Source of the DNA: Mesoaciditoga sp.
GTDB taxonomy: Bacteria > Thermotogota > Thermotogae > Mesoaciditogales > Mesoaciditogaceae
Length of the DNA: 64,000 nt
Assembly: GCA_002878315.1 (NCBI GenBank)
Contig: PNIW01000011.1
Span: 35,981-99,980 of the forward strand
Direction of reading: 5' to 3'
A model generated the notes under the pieces. That model saw only the letters and a list, made by a program, of their open reading frames with translations. It did not search any database and was not told the origin of the DNA. This document shows positions 8,462 to 16,149 of this stretch, piece by piece (within the stretch, counting starts at the first letter, position 1; the number at the start of each line of letters is the position of its first letter). Made by a program: the position numbers and the translations under genes.

Positions 8462-9451
8462 ATGAAATTACTGACAGGTCCAGCTCCTCACATTCATGAA
8501 AATATATCAACAAGAAGGATAATGTTAGATGTTCTCATAGCCCTAACTCCTTCGGCCATTCTTGCCGTTTTGATGTGGGGATGGTATATGCTGCTTTTGG
8601 AAATCGGATCGATGGCTTTTGCGGAATTTCTTGAATTTTTCGTCATGAGAGTCTTCAGAAAGAAGAAAGATTTTGTCCCGGATCTTTCGGCTTCCGTTAC
8701 AGCGCTTTTGCTTGTATTCAATGTTCCTGCCGGTATATCGTGGTGGACAATGGCTTCAGGCATTTTGGTTGCCATAATAATAGGAAAGGAAATATTCGGA
8801 GGCATAGGTAACAATCCTTTCAATCCTGCATTAGTTGGTCGTCTTTTCATGTACATATCATTTCCTGTCGCTATGATAACATGGCCCCAGGTTAACTGGC
8901 TTCACTTTTGGACTCCCGCATACGATGTGGCCACTACCGCAACGCCACTTGGAGAGGCCAAACTGCACGGAGTTGCAGCGGCAACGCAATTGTTCCATGG
9001 TTTAACGTGGAATTCATTTCTCGGACTAATCCCGGGATCCGCTGGTGAGACAAGCGCTTTGCTTTTGATAATAGGTTTCCTTTATCTGTGGTGGAGAAAG
9101 ATAGTATCATACGAAATACCTGTGGCCTATATAGGAACAACATTTGTACTTTCTGCTCTTTTCTGGTTTGCCAATCCTTCCGCTTATTACGATCCTTTAA
9201 CTTCGATAATGGTTGGTGGTTTAATGTTAGGTGCCCTCTTTATGGCGACAGATCCGGTCACAAGTCCTGTTACACCTCTTGGAAAATGGATCTTTGGAAT
9301 AGGGGCTGGCGTTATAACTGTACTTATAAGGTATATAGGTGCATACCCTGAAGGCGTTAACTTTGCCATAATTCTAATGAATGCGCTTGTACCATTCATA
9401 AACCAGTTCACAAAAAGAAGGGTCTTCGGGACGGTGAAAGAAAATGGCTAA
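8462..9451 (+). CDS. rnfD: Rnf complex subunit D (covalent FMN, membrane)
   Basis: RnfD is an integral membrane subunit that carries covalently bound FMN. The 329-residue protein has about eight to nine hydrophobic segments. The flavin attachment motif is visible as DVATTATPLG, with D155 and candidate Thr161. A second conserved loop reads FMATDPVTSPVTPLGK. The ATG at 8462 follows AGGAGATGATC, whereas an upstream frame extension would overlap rnfC by 29 bases. The gene ends eight bases inside rnfG. RnfD and RnfE/A form the ion-conducting part in described complexes. Confidence 0.93.
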   Translation: MKLLTGPAPHIHENISTRRIMLDVLIALTPSAILAVLMWGWYMLLLEIGSMAFAEFLEFFVMRVFRKKKDFVPDLSASVTALLLVFNVPAGISWWTMASGILVAIIIGKEIFGGIGNNPFNPALVGRLFMYISFPVAMITWPQVNWLHFWTPAYDVATTATPLGEAKLHGVAAATQLFHGLTWNSFLGLIPGSAGETSALLLIIGFLYLWWRKIVSYEIPVAYIGTTFVLSALFWFANPSAYYDPLTSIMVGGLMLGALFMATDPVTSPVTPLGKWIFGIGAGVITVLIRYIGAYPEGVNFAIILMNALVPFINQFTKRRVFGTVKENG

Positions 9452-10163
9452 TCATGTCAAGATTGCTTTAATTTTAACGACTGTGATGGTCGTAATAGGA
9501 GTTATACTTGCCGGTGTTTATCTTATGACGTACACTCCCATTGTCAAGGCTGACTTGAACGCCAAGTTTGAGGCTATAAAGTTTGTGCTTACAGATCAAA
9601 CGACAGGACAACTGCTTGTAAATCAGGATGAGATTCCTAAAACAATTGATCAACTTAACGCTAAAATATGGAAATCAAATTCTTCCGGCGTGCTTTACTC
9701 TAACCCCAAACTGCCCGGATATGTACTTTCTCCCGCTTACCTTTTCAAGGGAAAGGACGGAAGCAACATCTACGTCTTAACGGGTTACGGTATAGGCTTT
9801 GGTGGGAGAGTTGTAACCGTTGCGTCTTTTATCCAGCAATCAGACGGGAAATTTTTCGAAAATGCCATAGATGTTATAGATTTCGCAAATGAAACACCGG
9901 GGCTTGGTGCAAAGATAAACGATCCGGATGTCAGAAGCAGATTTTTCGATATACCAAATTCAGGCTTTAAAGATGGGATAAGGGTAAACAAAGACGCAGA
10001 TCTTTTTCCTCTGCCTTCAAATTACAAATCTGAAATTCCAACTTACAAAAAAGAAGGGATTGTCGTTACGAGCGACGTTATGACCGGAGCGACGATAACT
10101 CCGCGTTCTGTTGCAAACACATTGAATGCCATGTATGAATTCCTTGAAAAGGAGGTAAAGTGA
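9444..10163 (+). CDS. rnfG: Rnf complex subunit G (covalent FMN)
   Basis: A 239-residue protein with one N-terminal membrane anchor (about residues 7-29) and an FMN-binding domain. The flavinylation motif reads SDVMTGATITP, which puts the FMN-bearing threonine at residue 217. The conserved segment GYGIGFGGRVVTVASF and the DFANETPGLGAKI region are typical of RnfG. It transfers electrons between RnfD-side flavin and RnfE/A in models of the complex. The start overlaps rnfD by eight bases and its stop overlaps the rnfE start by one base (TGATG). Confidence 0.93.
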   Translation: MANHVKIALILTTVMVVIGVILAGVYLMTYTPIVKADLNAKFEAIKFVLTDQTTGQLLVNQDEIPKTIDQLNAKIWKSNSSGVLYSNPKLPGYVLSPAYLFKGKDGSNIYVLTGYGIGFGGRVVTVASFIQQSDGKFFENAIDVIDFANETPGLGAKINDPDVRSRFFDIPNSGFKDGIRVNKDADLFPLPSNYKSEIPTYKKEGIVVTSDVMTGATITPRSVANTLNAMYEFLEKEVK

Positions 10164-10801
10164 TGGCTAATCAAAATGGCGAAACTAATTTGGCCGTATT
10201 AACGGCTGGATGGATAAAACAAAATCCGACATTTGTTCAAGTTTTAGGAATGTGTCCGGTACTCGCCGTTTCAACAAGCGCCGAAAATGCCCTTGGAATG
10301 GGTCTCGCGACTTTAGGAGTCCTTGCAATTTCGAATTTGTTCATCTCATTTGTAAGAAATATAATCCCGAATGAAATAAGAATTCCCGTCTACATATCAA
10401 TAATAGCGGCATTTGTTACGATGGTAAATCTCTTAATGCACGGTTATACATATAGTTTGTGGGTAAGCCTTGGAATATACATACCTTTGATAGTCGTCAA
10501 CTGCGTTCCGCTTGGGCGTGCCGAAGCATTTGCCTCCAAACATGGCCCGTGGAAATCTTTTCTTGATGGCCTTGGTATGGGCATAGGTTTTCTTGGAGCC
10601 ATAATGTTAATAGGAATAACAAGAGAACTTTTCGATGCCGGTACGATCTTTGGATATCATATCTGGTCTTCGGCTTACAACGTCTTTGTCGTGGCACTTC
10701 CTCCTGGAGCATTTTTGGTCATAGGGCTTTACATGGGGCTTTTCAGATACATAGGAAAGATGAGAAGCCAGAAGAAAGTTCAAGGAGATGAAAGCAAATG
10801 A
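10163..10801 (+). CDS. rnfE: Rnf complex subunit E (membrane)
   Basis: A 212-residue integral membrane subunit with six predicted helices, paired with RnfA in forming the membrane [2Fe-2S]-binding core of the Rnf complex. The family segments NPTFVQVLGMCPVLAVS with one Cys and VNCVPLGRAEAFA with another are both present. The ATG at 10163 follows AAGGAGGTAAAG and is preferred over a GTG three bases earlier. The stop overlaps the rnfA start by four bases (ATGA). Confidence 0.94.
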   Translation: MANQNGETNLAVLTAGWIKQNPTFVQVLGMCPVLAVSTSAENALGMGLATLGVLAISNLFISFVRNIIPNEIRIPVYISIIAAFVTMVNLLMHGYTYSLWVSLGIYIPLIVVNCVPLGRAEAFASKHGPWKSFLDGLGMGIGFLGAIMLIGITRELFDAGTIFGYHIWSSAYNVFVVALPPGAFLVIGLYMGLFRYIGKMRSQKKVQGDESK

Positions 10802-11388
10802 ATGCAAATTTTGGTGAACTTTTTGCTTTGATGTTTTCTGCAATGCTTGTTTACAACTTTTTACTTTCAAGATTCCTTGGTATGTGTTCTTTCTTTGGGG
10901 TTTCTCAAAAGATAGACACGGCAGTTGGAATGTCGATAGCCGTTATATTCGTCATGGTCGTTTCGGGCATATCTGCATGGGTACTTAACCTTTTACTTGT
11001 GGCATGGCACATCGAATTTTTGCAAATCCTCGTTTTCGTGCTTGTAATAGCTGCTCTTGTCCAGTTCATAGAGATCTTCGTTAAAAAGACGAATCCCGTA
11101 CTTTACAATGCGCTCGGAATATATCTTCCTCTCATAACCACAAACTGCGCCGTTCTCGGAGTCGTGTTTTTGAATTTGAACCAGAATTACGATTTTCTCC
11201 AAACGATTTTTAACACGGTTGGATCTGCTTTGGGATATGCGCTTGCAATTATTCTCTTTGCGTCGATAAGAGAAAGATTGAGCATAGACGAACTTCCTCC
11301 TGTCTTTGAAGGAATGCCTGCCGCTTTCATAACGGCCTTTGTTCTTTCGATGGGTTTCATGGCATTTAACGGTATGATAAAGGCGTGA
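10798..11388 (+). CDS. rnfA: Rnf complex subunit A (membrane)
   Basis: A 196-residue integral membrane protein with about six helices, homologous to RnfE. Conserved cysteines occur in SRFLGMCSFFGVS and in LITTNCAVLGV, matching the pattern that binds the membrane [2Fe-2S] cluster at the RnfA/RnfE interface. It starts with ATG inside the rnfE stop (ATGA) and its stop overlaps the GTG candidate start of rnfB. Function and location are those of the Rnf ion-translocating core. Confidence 0.94.
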   Translation: MNANFGELFALMFSAMLVYNFLLSRFLGMCSFFGVSQKIDTAVGMSIAVIFVMVVSGISAWVLNLLLVAWHIEFLQILVFVLVIAALVQFIEIFVKKTNPVLYNALGIYLPLITTNCAVLGVVFLNLNQNYDFLQTIFNTVGSALGYALAIILFASIRERLSIDELPPVFEGMPAAFITAFVLSMGFMAFNGMIKA

Positions 11389-11711
11389 GTGACATGATGA
11401 CATTTGTTTATTCTATTTTGATACTTGGAATAATGGGTTTTGGAATAGGTTTAGCACTTTCTGTGGCTGCGAAAAAATTCGAAGTTAAAGAAGATCCAAA
11501 AGTTGAAGAGATAATCAACGTCCTCCCGGGTGCTAATTGTGGAATGTGCGGCTACGCTGGATGTGCGGCTTACGCTCACGCAATTGTTGAACAAAATGCA
11601 TCCTTTGATCTTTGCGTACCGGGAAGAAAGGCCGGTGTGGCCGATAAAATAAAAGAGATAATGTCGGCACCTCAACCAACACCGCAGAATGAAAAAGTTA
11701 ACGAGAAATAA
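11385..11711 (+). CDS. rnfB: Rnf complex subunit B, short form without ferredoxin domain
   Basis: The 108-residue product has an N-terminal membrane segment (about residues 6-27) and the Fis-type 4Fe-4S motif with Cys52, Cys55, Cys60 and Cys77 (GANCGMCGYAGC). Typical RnfB proteins continue with at least one bacterial ferredoxin domain holding two more 4Fe-4S clusters and are about 180-330 residues. Here the frame stops in a Pro/Gln/Lys tail, and no ferredoxin-like frame follows before the next gene. RnfB is normally the entry point for electrons from ferredoxin. The start may be GTG 11385 or ATG 11394. A hairpin lies just after the stop. Confidence 0.88.
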   Translation: MSDMMTFVYSILILGIMGFGIGLALSVAAKKFEVKEDPKVEEIINVLPGANCGMCGYAGCAAYAHAIVEQNASFDLCVPGRKAGVADKIKEIMSAPQPTPQNEKVNEK

Positions 11712-11717
11712 TTGAAA

Positions 11718-11740
11718 AGAGGACAGGTACCCTGTCCTCT
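11718..11740 (+). terminator. Hairpin after rnfB, possible terminator
   Basis: A perfect 10-base stem, AGAGGACAGG with CCTGTCCTCT, closes a three-base loop. The following sequence CTGCTAAATTTT has only a weak U-run, so termination may be partial or the hairpin may protect the mRNA 3' end. Confidence 0.55.
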
Positions 11741-11769
11741 CTGCTAAATTTTCAACGGGGGTGATATAC

Positions 11770-12117
11770 ATGTCAAAACTTGAAGAGTTCAAAGTTTATC
11801 GTCAGAAAATGAATGAAAAGATTTTAAATCAGGGAACCATCTCTACCAAAAGATTTTTCAATCTCGATTCCGCAGTGTATGAAAACGGCGCTCTTTCTAA
11901 AAAAACAAAAGAACTTTTAGGTCTTGTCGCTTCAATGGTTTTAAGATGCGACGATTGCATAACATACCATATAATCGAATGTGTAAAAGAAGGATTGAGC
12001 GATGCCGAGATCTTTGAGGCCTTCGATGTTGGTCTTATTGTGGGGGGATCGATAGTCATTCCGCATTTAAGAAGGGCCGTTGAAACCCTTGAAGAGGTAA
12101 GAAAATACGAAGAGTGA
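11770..12117 (+). CDS. AhpD-like carboxymuconolactone decarboxylase family protein
   Basis: A 115-residue helical protein with the AhpD core motif CDDCITYH, Cys60 and Cys63 as the redox pair and His67. Members of this family act as peroxidase partners or as small thiol-dependent enzymes; the CxxC with the downstream His supports a redox role rather than true carboxymuconolactone decarboxylation. The start is ATG 11770 behind GGGGGTGAT; a GTG at 11761 lies within that ribosome site. It follows the rnf operon after a hairpin and is convergent with the clamp-like gene, whose stop is two bases away. Confidence 0.85.
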   Translation: MSKLEEFKVYRQKMNEKILNQGTISTKRFFNLDSAVYENGALSKKTKELLGLVASMVLRCDDCITYHIIECVKEGLSDAEIFEAFDVGLIVGGSIVIPHLRRAVETLEEVRKYEE

Positions 12118-12118
12118 A

Positions 12119-13144
12119 TCACTTCTCGATTTTGACGATAAGGAGAGACTGAAGCCCTTTAAAAACAAGATATTCATGATTGAGACCAACATTTACATAT
12201 TTTTCATTCAAACGCGAGAAAAACCTTTGAAATTTCATAGGACTTATGGCTACTTTTAATGTCTTACCCCACTCGATGGGGTAATTGTACTCGTACGCTG
12301 AGATTGCCGAGATAACGATGAACTTTATCATGTCTGAAAGTTCTAAATATCCTCTTCCTCCATTTCTTCTTTGAAATCTTGCCGCAAGTGTTGATCCTTC
12401 CTTAAGCGCTTTCACAGGGACTTCAAAATCAGAAACATCGAAGTTAAGAAATTCATTTATTTTGCCTGTATCCGAAGGTGTAGAACAGATCGACATTATC
12501 CCATCTGAAAATCTTATCCCGATCTTACTTGAATAGCCAATCTCGATTTTATCTTCTCTTATGGCATCAAGAGTTTTTACAAGATGTCTTACGCTTTCGT
12601 AAGGAATTTCTGCCGAAAAAGGGTCACCTTTGAATTCCATAAAGCCTATGCCTGTGTGGCCATAATCTTCGGAAGCACAGAGAAATTTCCCAAATCCGGT
12701 ACCAATAAAGATCATCTGGCCTTCTCTCGATATTATACTTCCAAGATCGAGTACTTTTTTAAACTGTGACGTGTATATTTTATCCTGAGTTTCGATGTGA
12801 TCGGACTTTCGCGGATTTGAAACTAACGGATGGAGAATGGATATTATCTCCGTTCCACTTGAAATCTGGAGATTGGATCCAAAATTCATTCTTACCTCTT
12901 CGCTTTTTTCTCTGAGTAACAATTTCAGATCGTCGAGAGGAACAGTGTAAAATCCATCAAAAGGCTCGATTGGGGCGATTTCAAGATCAACTGAGAGGCA
13001 TCCATCTGTACCGTAGGCCATAAGCGTTGAAAGGTTCGTGTAAAAATATACCCTTCTCATCGAAGGCTCTATCGTACCGCTTACCCTGTCGAAAATCCTT
13101 ACGAATCTTTTGAATTTAGACTGATCTATTCTTATTTCCGGCAT
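12119..13144 (-). CDS. Divergent DNA sliding-clamp (DnaN)-like protein
   Basis: This 341-residue protein is not a standard DnaN, but its pattern follows the three-domain beta clamp. Domain 1 (about 1-110) has an N-terminal amphipathic start, YGTDGCLSVDL in the place of the clamp's TDLE strand, and YTVPLDDLKLLLRE. Domain 2 (about 125-230) has AEIPYESVRHLVKTLD followed by IEIGYSSKIGIRFSDGIM, matching the clamp's VIVPRKGVIELM and strand pair. Domain 3 ends with KVAISPMKFQRFFSRLNEKYVNV in the place of the clamp's NVSYVLDVLNAL helix. The MPMRL-type C-terminus is missing. It could be a clamp paralogue or a regulator. The start overlaps the membrane protein gene by 29 bases. Confidence 0.55.
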   Translation of the reverse strand: MPEIRIDQSKFKRFVRIFDRVSGTIEPSMRRVYFYTNLSTLMAYGTDGCLSVDLEIAPIEPFDGFYTVPLDDLKLLLREKSEEVRMNFGSNLQISSGTEIISILHPLVSNPRKSDHIETQDKIYTSQFKKVLDLGSIISREGQMIFIGTGFGKFLCASEDYGHTGIGFMEFKGDPFSAEIPYESVRHLVKTLDAIREDKIEIGYSSKIGIRFSDGIMSICSTPSDTGKINEFLNFDVSDFEVPVKALKEGSTLAARFQRRNGGRGYLELSDMIKFIVISAISAYEYNYPIEWGKTLKVAISPMKFQRFFSRLNEKYVNVGLNHEYLVFKGLQSLLIVKIEK

Positions 13145-13559
13145 GTTCTCGATCCCTTAAGGCTATTGGAATCACGATGAGGCCAATGATAATGGCCAAA
13201 ATCATAGAGCCAAACCTTTCGTACATGAGCAAGAATATCGTGATTCCGACCAAAGTCCAGCCAGATATTTTAAAAAACAACTTCAAAAAAAGATCGGAAA
13301 GCACAAAGGATATAACGGCAAAACTCAAAAGATAGATAAACTGAGGCGCAAGAGAAATGCCTTCTTTTGCCCAAAGTAAAAAGATTATGAGGTAAAGGAA
13401 GATAAATGTTATCTGGGAAGTTCTGAAATGAATTCCTTTATGAAATATGAGAGACAGTATCTCGGCAATGACAAAGACTATCCATACAGTCCATTCAAAA
13501 TGAAAAAAGGATATGGCAAAATACAAAAAAAATCCGGCAAGAACTCCAGAAAGGATCAC
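13116..13559 (-). CDS. Hypothetical membrane protein
   Basis: A 147-residue protein with about five or six hydrophobic segments and a short basic tail (RDREHAGNKNRSV). I do not recognise a family. It starts with GTG overlapping the stop of the YchF gene (GTGA) and its end overlaps the clamp-like gene by 29 bases, so it is tightly coupled inside the operon. Nothing in the sequence points to transport or catalysis. Confidence 0.7.
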   Translation of the reverse strand: MILSGVLAGFFLYFAISFFHFEWTVWIVFVIAEILSLIFHKGIHFRTSQITFIFLYLIIFLLWAKEGISLAPQFIYLLSFAVISFVLSDLFLKLFFKISGWTLVGITIFLLMYERFGSMILAIIIGLIVIPIALRDREHAGNKNRSV

Positions 13560-14602
13560 ACGCTAAACCTCACATTCACTATATCTCCATCCTCGACTAT
13601 AGAATCTTTTCCTTCAAGTCTCATAAGCCCATTTGCCTTTATCTCTTTCATTGATCCGAGTCTTTTAAGATCTTCGAATTTCACAACCTCGGCCCTTATG
13701 AATCCTCTCTCAAGGTCGGTATGGATCTTTCCGGCCGCCTCTTTGAATGTCGTGCCTCGCTTTATAGTCCACGCTTTTACCTCATCTTCTCCGGCCGTAA
13801 AGAATGAAATAAGTCCAAGGCTTGAGTAAAGTACCTTTGAAAGCCTTTCGATCCCGCTTTCCGTAAGACCAAGATCCTTTAAAAACTCATACTTTTCATC
13901 TTCCTCAAGTTCGTTTATCTCCATTTCGAGTTTTCCGCAGACTTCGATCACGGAAAAGTTATTTTCATTCGCTATCCTTTGAATTCCTTCCTTTCCCCTG
14001 TAATCGTGCGATCTAAAGGATTTCTCATCAAGATTAACCACGATAACGGATTCCAATAAGGTAAAAAAGGAGAAGGAATTCAAAATTTTCTTCTCTTCCT
14101 CATTTAAATCTGCTAATTTTACGAACTTCCCTTCATTTAAAACACTTAAAGATTTTTCAAGCGCTTTGAGTTGAAGTTCTTCATTTGGAGACAATTTTCT
14201 CTTGGCGTTTTTCAATTTTTCAACGTTAGATTCGGCTATTTCAAGGTCTCTCACGAGTAATTCGTCTCTTAAATACTGACCTTCCTTTGCCGGATCGCTG
14301 AAATAAGATGGCACAGATTCATCTTCAAAGGCCCTTATGACCCATAAAATTGCGTCCACATTTTGGATCTTCATCAATATCTGGTTCTTATCCTTTCTCG
14401 ATAACTCCGGAGAAAGGCCAGGCAGATCTACAAGTTCAATGGTCGCGTAGGTCGTCTTTTTTGGATTGAACATCTTAGAGAGAAAATCTATCCTTTCATC
14501 GTGAATCTTCGCAACGCCAAGATTCTCTGTCTGATTTCCGGCAAGCAACCTGAAAACAGTTGTCTTTCCGGAATAGGGAGCACCGTATATTCCAACTTTC
14601 AA
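13556..14602 (-). CDS. ychF: YchF/OLA1-family ribosome-associated NTPase
   Basis: A 348-residue P-loop NTPase with the YchF layout: N-terminal G domain, a helical coiled insertion (about 120-180) and a C-terminal TGS domain. The P-loop is GAPYSGKTT at residues 7-15 and the Walker B region is VDLPGL. The DUF933/TGS part shows FFTAGEDEVKAWTIKRGTTF and ends in EDGDIVNVRFSV. YchF binds ribosomes and favours ATP over GTP in studied bacteria. The P-loop differs from the common GLPNVGKST, so this is a somewhat divergent member. Its stop overlaps the next start, and its own start overlaps the S4 gene stop. Confidence 0.85.
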   Translation of the reverse strand: MKVGIYGAPYSGKTTVFRLLAGNQTENLGVAKIHDERIDFLSKMFNPKKTTYATIELVDLPGLSPELSRKDKNQILMKIQNVDAILWVIRAFEDESVPSYFSDPAKEGQYLRDELLVRDLEIAESNVEKLKNAKRKLSPNEELQLKALEKSLSVLNEGKFVKLADLNEEEKKILNSFSFFTLLESVIVVNLDEKSFRSHDYRGKEGIQRIANENNFSVIEVCGKLEMEINELEEDEKYEFLKDLGLTESGIERLSKVLYSSLGLISFFTAGEDEVKAWTIKRGTTFKEAAGKIHTDLERGFIRAEVVKFEDLKRLGSMKEIKANGLMRLEGKDSIVEDGDIVNVRFSV

Positions 14603-14844
14603 TTCTTATCACCCCGGTATATCTCAAAGTAATTTCCCTTTTCATTCTTTTCGGGAAGAGCCGTCACTTTTATCGTAACGGTCTCATTCTTCATCTTTAT
14701 CGTAAGAATATCGCCCACTTTCACATCGTAAGAAGGCTTTAGCGTCCTTCCATTTTTTGTGACGCCGCCAAGTTCTATTACTTCCTGAGAAATGGTTCTT
14801 CTCTTTATGATCCCGCAAACTTTCAAAAATTTATCAAGTCTCAT
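14599..14844 (-). CDS. S4-domain RNA-binding protein (RqcP/YabO-like)
   Basis: An 81-residue protein made of a single S4 domain, starting MRLDKFLKVCGIIKRRT and containing VTKNGRTLKPSYDVKVGDILTI. This length and motif fit RqcP/Hsp15-type proteins, which bind ribosome-nascent chain complexes carrying peptidyl-tRNA and support ribosome-associated quality control. It overlaps the end of the kinase gene by 11 bases and the start of the ychF gene by four. Neighbourhood with YchF agrees with a ribosome-linked role. Confidence 0.85.
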   Translation of the reverse strand: MRLDKFLKVCGIIKRRTISQEVIELGGVTKNGRTLKPSYDVKVGDILTIKMKNETVTIKVTALPEKNEKGNYFEIYRGDKN

Positions 14845-15730
14845 ATATTTTTAAAAACTCCTCTATTTCTTTTCTCGATGGAAATGATGAGCCGGCTCCC
14901 CTTCTCGTTACTGAAATGGCAGAGGCCGCCATCGCGAAATAACAGGCAGCTTCAAGATCCTTCCCTTCCGAAAGGCCGACTGCCAATGTTCCGTTAAAAC
15001 AATCTCCCGCTCCCGTGGTGTCAACAGCATCAACTTTGAAGGCTTTAAGATTGAGGATCTCTTCATCCCTTAAAATATAGACGCCCTTTCCACCGGCCTT
15101 AACTATTACCTTAGGCCCCGCCTGTTCGATCGCGATGATCTTCTCTTTTAAATCTTTGCCATTTGCTATTTGCGAGATCTCTATTTCATTCGGGGTTATG
15201 TAATCGACATACTTTAGGATCCCGCCCGAGAGGTGAGAGGCCGGCGCCGGATCGAGTATGACCTTTACATTAGCATCATGGGCGAGATGGGCCGCATATT
15301 CGACGACATCTTTTGAAATTTCAAACTGGATCAAAAGAAAACTGGCCTTTTTTATGATATCTAAATTTTTATCGACAAAGTCTTTGTCTATCCTGTCATT
15401 CGCCCCGCCATCAAGGATTATTGAATTTTCACCATTTCCATCTACCCATATGCTTGCAACGCCTGATGACCCTTTAATCTTCAAAATTCTTTCTGTTCTG
15501 ACACCTGATTTTTTGAGAGAATCGACCAGGAAATCTCCAAATATGTCGTCTCCGACAGCGCCTATCATAAAAACCTCTCCGCCGCTCTTTCCGGCGGCCA
15601 CAGCCTGATTTGCACCCTTTCCTCCCTGGTGAATCTCAAATCCCTTTCCTCTTATAGTCTCTCCAGGACCGGGAAATCTTTTCGTAAAACTCACAAGATC
15701 TACATTGATGCTTCCAAGAACCGCTATCAT
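14834..15730 (-). CDS. PfkB-family sugar kinase, ribokinase-like
   Basis: The 298-residue protein matches ribokinase: N-terminal GSINVDLV, the substrate region GKGANQAVAAGK and the catalytic motif DTTGAGDCFNG near residue 240, with Asp as the base. Ribokinase phosphorylates ribose to ribose 5-phosphate; related members use other sugars or nucleosides, so the substrate is likely but not certain. The start at ATG 15730 follows GGAG at seven bases; a longer upstream frame is probably not translated. An extended -10 promoter is about 25 bases upstream. It leads an operon with the S4, YchF, membrane and clamp-like genes. Confidence 0.85.
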   Translation of the reverse strand: MIAVLGSINVDLVSFTKRFPGPGETIRGKGFEIHQGGKGANQAVAAGKSGGEVFMIGAVGDDIFGDFLVDSLKKSGVRTERILKIKGSSGVASIWVDGNGENSIILDGGANDRIDKDFVDKNLDIIKKASFLLIQFEISKDVVEYAAHLAHDANVKVILDPAPASHLSGGILKYVDYITPNEIEISQIANGKDLKEKIIAIEQAGPKVIVKAGGKGVYILRDEEILNLKAFKVDAVDTTGAGDCFNGTLAVGLSEGKDLEAACYFAMAASAISVTRRGAGSSFPSRKEIEEFLKIYET

Positions 15731-15752
15731 ACAATCACTCCATTTCCGTGAA

Positions 15753-15761
15753 ATTATAACA
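15753..15761 (-). promoter_or_regulatory. Extended -10 promoter of the ribokinase-like operon
   Basis: On the minus strand the sequence reads TGTTATAAT, a full TGn-TATAAT extended -10. A -35 match is poor. It lies 23 bases before the start codon. Confidence 0.55.
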
Positions 15762-15919
15762 CATACGATATGGTACGTTGATATGTGAATACGGAGATAA
15801 TTTGCGCCTCCAAACGTCATTTGTAAAACGTAGAAGTGGCTTAAATGACAATTTCAGTTTTATCTTACGCTCACGTCTTAAGATCATATCGCTATGAAAT
15901 ACTGTTACTTCGATCCGTT

Positions 15920-15946
15920 TTGAATTTATGAAAAATATGATATGAT
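15920..15946 (+). promoter_or_regulatory. Promoter of the small-peptide/HD-GYP unit
   Basis: TTGAAT at 15920-15925 and the extended -10 TGATATGAT at 15938-15946 are separated by 15 bases. The 5' leader would be about 90 bases long before the peptide start. Confidence 0.5.
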
Positions 15947-16042
15947 TATCTCAGCGATAAAAAGAGAAGGATCCCAGATCAAAGCGGAGGCTTAACCCTT
16001 GTAAGATGTAAGTTAAAAACCAAATGAAAGGGGGTAAGTCTC

Positions 16043-16132
16043 ATGAAAGAAAAAATATTCAAACTCGCTATCGTTGCCGGTGGACTTCTCAGTTTAATCC
16101 TTGCCGCCGTCGGAAGTTCAAAATGGTGGTAA
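16043..16132 (+). CDS. Small hydrophobic peptide of 29 residues, hypothetical
   Basis: A short frame with ATG behind AAGGGGGTAAG at good spacing. The peptide has a basic start (MKEKIFK), a hydrophobic stretch of about 17 residues (8-24, LAIVAGGLLSLILAAVG) and the end SSKWW. Its stop is 17 bases before the GTG start of a membrane HD-GYP gene. It has no Cys, so it is not an AgrD-type thiolactone precursor. It could be a secreted or membrane-held signal, a one-pass membrane regulator, or a leader peptide. No family is recognised; reality of the gene is supported by its ribosome site, promoter and position. Confidence 0.6.
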   Translation: MKEKIFKLAIVAGGLLSLILAAVGSSKWW

Positions 16133-16149
16133 GTTGAAGAGGTGAAGAC

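Larger units (their letters stand above)
15731..16042. other. Intergenic region with divergent promoters
   Basis: This 312-base gap separates the divergent kinase operon and the small-peptide unit. It holds one extended -10 promoter for each direction. The stretch between them (about 15770-15915) shows no clear reading frame or repeat. The 5' leader of the peptide gene, about 90 bases, was examined for c-di-GMP (GEMM) riboswitch signatures and none was convincing. Confidence 0.6.

Noticed and set aside
15947..16042. c-di-GMP riboswitch in the leader of the peptide/HD-GYP unit
   Set aside because: The leader has an ATCAAAGC stretch but not the conserved GEMM core blocks or paired arms; the resemblance is too weak.
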